Positions 5,547 to 7,628 of a stretch of DNA of 7,628 nt are shown piece after piece. The notes below the pieces were generated by a model. That model saw only the letters and a program-made list of their open reading frames with translations, was not told where the DNA came from and did no database searches. The stretch comes from F23-B02 sp045599385 (GTDB lineage: Bacteria > Bacillota > Clostridia > Oscillospirales > Oscillospiraceae). Position 1 is the first letter of the stretch. Each line of letters opens with the position of its first letter. Location: the NCBI GenBank assembly GCA_045599385.1, contig JAZRVW010000030.1, positions 1-7,628 on the forward strand, written 5' to 3'. Both the position numbers and the translations under genes were made by a program.

Positions 5547-7628
5547 ATGAGCTTTGTTCACCTGCATGTTCATAGTGAGTTTTCGCTGCTCGACGGTGCC
5601 TGTCGCATTGAGGGGCTGGTTAAGCGCGCCAAGGAACTGGGACAGACCGCCGTTGCCATCACCGACCACGGCGTAATGTACGGTGCCGTTGCCTTCTACA
5701 AGGTCTGCTGTGCCGAGGGCATAAAGCCCATTATCGGCTGTGAGGTCTATGTTGCGCCGCGTAGCCGCTTTGACAAGGACCACAACATTGACGGCGAGTA
5801 CACCCACCTCATTCTGCTGTGCAAAAACGAAACGGGCTACAAAAATCTCTGCTATCTCGTGTCCTCTGCCTTCACCGAAGGCTTCTATATCAAGCCCCGC
5901 ATCGACTGGGAGCTGCTTTCCCAGCACTCTGAAGGTCTTGTCTGTCTTTCGGGCTGTGTTGCAGGCGCAATTCCCCGCATGATAAATTCGGGCAATTACA
6001 AAGCCGCAAAGGAAAAAGCCCTTGAGCTTCAGCGCCTTTTCGGCAAAGACAGCTTTTATCTTGAAATTCAGGACCACGGTCTTGAGGTTGAGCATAGGGC
6101 CGCAGAGGGCCTTATCCGCATTCATAAGGAAACGGGCATTCCCCTTGCCGTCACCAATGACGCTCATTACATTGAGCAGAAGGACGCCTATTATCAGGAC
6201 GTTCTCATGTGCATTCAGATGGGCAAAAGCGTTGCCGACCCCGCACGCATGAGGTTTGAAAGCGACAGCTTCTACCTCAAAAGCGAGGAGGAGATGCGCG
6301 CCCTGTTCCCCGAATATCCCGAGGCCGCCGACAACACGGCGAGGATTGCGGAAATGTGCAGCTACGACTTCGAATTCGGTCACTACAAGCTGCCCCGTTT
6401 CCAGCTTCCCGAGGGTGAAACCGACAGCTACAGCTATCTCTGCAAGCTCTGCATCAAGGGCTTCCTTGAGCGCTATCCAAATGACGACGGCACTGTGAAA
6501 AATCAGCTCAAATACGAGCTTGAAATGATAAAGAAAATGGGCTTTGTGGACTACTTCCTCATTGTTTCCGACTTTATCTCCTACGCCAAGGGCGAGAAAA
6601 TTCCCGTGGGTCCCGGCAGAGGCTCCGCCGCAGGAAGCGTTGTTTCCTACACTCTCGGCATCACCGATGTTGACCCCATAAAATACAGCCTTTTCTTCGA
6701 GCGCTTTCTCAATCCCGAACGAGTAAGCATGCCCGATATTGATATCGACTTCTGCGTCAACCGTCGCGGTGAGGTCATCGACTACGTCAACCGCAAATAC
6801 GGTGCTGACCACGTTGCGCAGATTGTAACCTTCGGCACCATGGCCGCAAAGGGCGCGGTGCGCGATGTGGGCAGAGTTCTTGACCTGAGCTATGCCGAGT
6901 GCGACTCCGTTGCAAAGCAGATTCCCTTTGCCCTGAACATGACGCTTGACGAAGCCCTGAAGCTTTCAAAGCCTCTCCGCGAAATGTACGAAAGCGACGA
7001 AAATATCCGCCACCTCATTGACACCGCAAAGGCAATCGAGGGCATGCCCCGCCATGCAAGCATGCACGCGGCGGGCGTTGTCATCACCGACAAGCCCGTT
7101 TACGAGTATGTACCCCTTTCCAAAAATGACGAGTCCGTTGTCTGCCAGTATCAGATGACAACTCTTGAGGAGCTGGGGCTTCTCAAAATGGACTTCCTCG
7201 GTCTGCGAAACCTCACCGTCCTTGAGGATGCGGCAAATATGGTGCGGGAAACCGAGCCCGACTTCAGCGTCGATAAAATCCCCGACGGCGACAGGGCCGT
7301 TTTCGATATGCTGTCCGCAGGCAGAACAAGCGGCGTTTTCCAGCTTGAAAGCACGGGCATGACAGGTGTCTGCACGGGGCTCAAGCCCCGCAGCATTGAA
7401 GACATCACCGCTATCATTTCCCTCTACCGCCCGGGTCCCATGGAGAGCATTCCCCGCTTCATTGAATGCTCCGCAAACCCCGATAAAATCAGCTACAAGC
7501 ATGAAATGCTCCGTCCCATTCTGGACGTTACCTACGGCTGTATCGTCTATCAGGAGCAGGTTATTGAAATCTTCCGCCGTCTTGCAGGCTTTTCTCTCGG
7601 TCAGGCGGACATGATTCGCCGCGCCATG
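5547..7628 (+). CDS. dnaE: DNA polymerase III alpha subunit DnaE, 3'-truncated by window edge
   Basis: From ATG the frame is open for exactly 694 codons to the window edge, about 60% of a typical 1,150-1,200-residue DnaE. The N-terminal PHP domain begins FVHLHVHSEFSLLDG (3-17) and includes ITDHG (38-42), GCEVYVAP (64-71), H87, C137 and NDAHY (204-208). The C-family polymerase core shows PVGPGRGSAAGSVV (353-366), PDIDIDF (396-402) with catalytic Asp399 and Asp401, RHASMHAAGVVIT (502-514), and KMDFLGLRNLTVL (547-559) with the third catalytic Asp549. The fragment ends in the finger region around YQEQV and DMIRRAM. It catalyses DNA synthesis; Firmicutes usually also have PolC, so DnaE may act in lagging-strand primer extension. 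The start is chosen by match to family N-termini. The ribosome site is weak (GAGA, 5537-5540), so coupling to whiA is likely. Confidence 0.97.
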   Translation, partial: MSFVHLHVHSEFSLLDGACRIEGLVKRAKELGQTAVAITDHGVMYGAVAFYKVCCAEGIKPIIGCEVYVAPRSRFDKDHNIDGEYTHLILLCKNETGYKNLCYLVSSAFTEGFYIKPRIDWELLSQHSEGLVCLSGCVAGAIPRMINSGNYKAAKEKALELQRLFGKDSFYLEIQDHGLEVEHRAAEGLIRIHKETGIPLAVTNDAHYIEQKDAYYQDVLMCIQMGKSVADPARMRFESDSFYLKSEEEMRALFPEYPEAADNTARIAEMCSYDFEFGHYKLPRFQLPEGETDSYSYLCKLCIKGFLERYPNDDGTVKNQLKYELEMIKKMGFVDYFLIVSDFISYAKGEKIPVGPGRGSAAGSVVSYTLGITDVDPIKYSLFFERFLNPERVSMPDIDIDFCVNRRGEVIDYVNRKYGADHVAQIVTFGTMAAKGAVRDVGRVLDLSYAECDSVAKQIPFALNMTLDEALKLSKPLREMYESDENIRHLIDTAKAIEGMPRHASMHAAGVVITDKPVYEYVPLSKNDESVVCQYQMTTLEELGLLKMDFLGLRNLTVLEDAANMVRETEPDFSVDKIPDGDRAVFDMLSAGRTSGVFQLESTGMTGVCTGLKPRSIEDITAIISLYRPGPMESIPRFIECSANPDKISYKHEMLRPILDVTYGCIVYQEQVIEIFRRLAGFSLGQADMIRRAM

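Noticed and set aside
5508..6812. Long 434-codon open frame antisense to dnaE
   Set aside because: It lies wholly opposite the end of whiA and conserved DnaE sequence. Its low-complexity Val/Ala/Gly/His-rich product resembles no family I know, and codon bias of the sense gene explains the lack of stops.

Overview
The window is an ordinary housekeeping stretch of a Gram-positive (Firmicutes) chromosome. The signs are HPr kinase/phosphorylase, RapZ/YvcJ and WhiA in one cluster, strong AGGAGG-type ribosome binding sites, and sigma-A-like promoters. The fairly GC-rich third codon positions, the cysteine-containing L28, and hprK, murB, rapZ, whiA and dnaE in a row suggest a member of the Clostridia, perhaps an Oscillospirales/Ruminococcaceae-like gut bacterium. 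That placement is an inference. I see no mobile element, CRISPR array, tRNA or rRNA.

Layout. Positions 1-1287 hold the 3' part of mnmE (tRNA U34 modification GTPase), whose true start lies left of the window. Two hairpin terminators follow back to back, at 1286-1311 for mnmE and 1328-1354 for the gene converging on it. That gene is rpmB (ribosomal protein L28), on the minus strand at 1376-1564. Its leader contains a stem-loop at the probable 5' end of the mRNA and a second small hairpin that puts the Shine-Dalgarno sequence in its loop. An AT-rich divergent promoter region (about 1612-1761) serves rpmB leftward and hprK rightward, with an 18-bp near-palindrome over the hprK start-point region. 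From 1762 to the right edge runs a tight plus-strand cluster: hprK, murB, rapZ, whiA and dnaE. Gaps are 20, -1, 15 and 16 bp, with no terminator visible between genes. dnaE is cut by the right edge after 694 codons.

How the genes fit together. The probable operon joins carbon-source signalling (HprK), a committed step of peptidoglycan precursor synthesis (MurB), a nucleotide-binding regulator tied to amino-sugar metabolism in other bacteria (RapZ), a DNA-binding protein linked to division and chromosome segregation (WhiA), and a DNA polymerase III alpha subunit (DnaE). The shared theme of nutrient state, wall synthesis, division and replication is suggestive, but co-regulation is inferred from spacing only. 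yvcK, which commonly sits between rapZ and whiA, is absent here.

I did not find an undescribed system. The points worth a second look are small: the rpmB leader structure, the palindrome at the hprK promoter, the missing yvcK, non-consensus residues in MnmE and MurB, a MurB C-terminal tail, and an apparently intact PHP metal site in DnaE.
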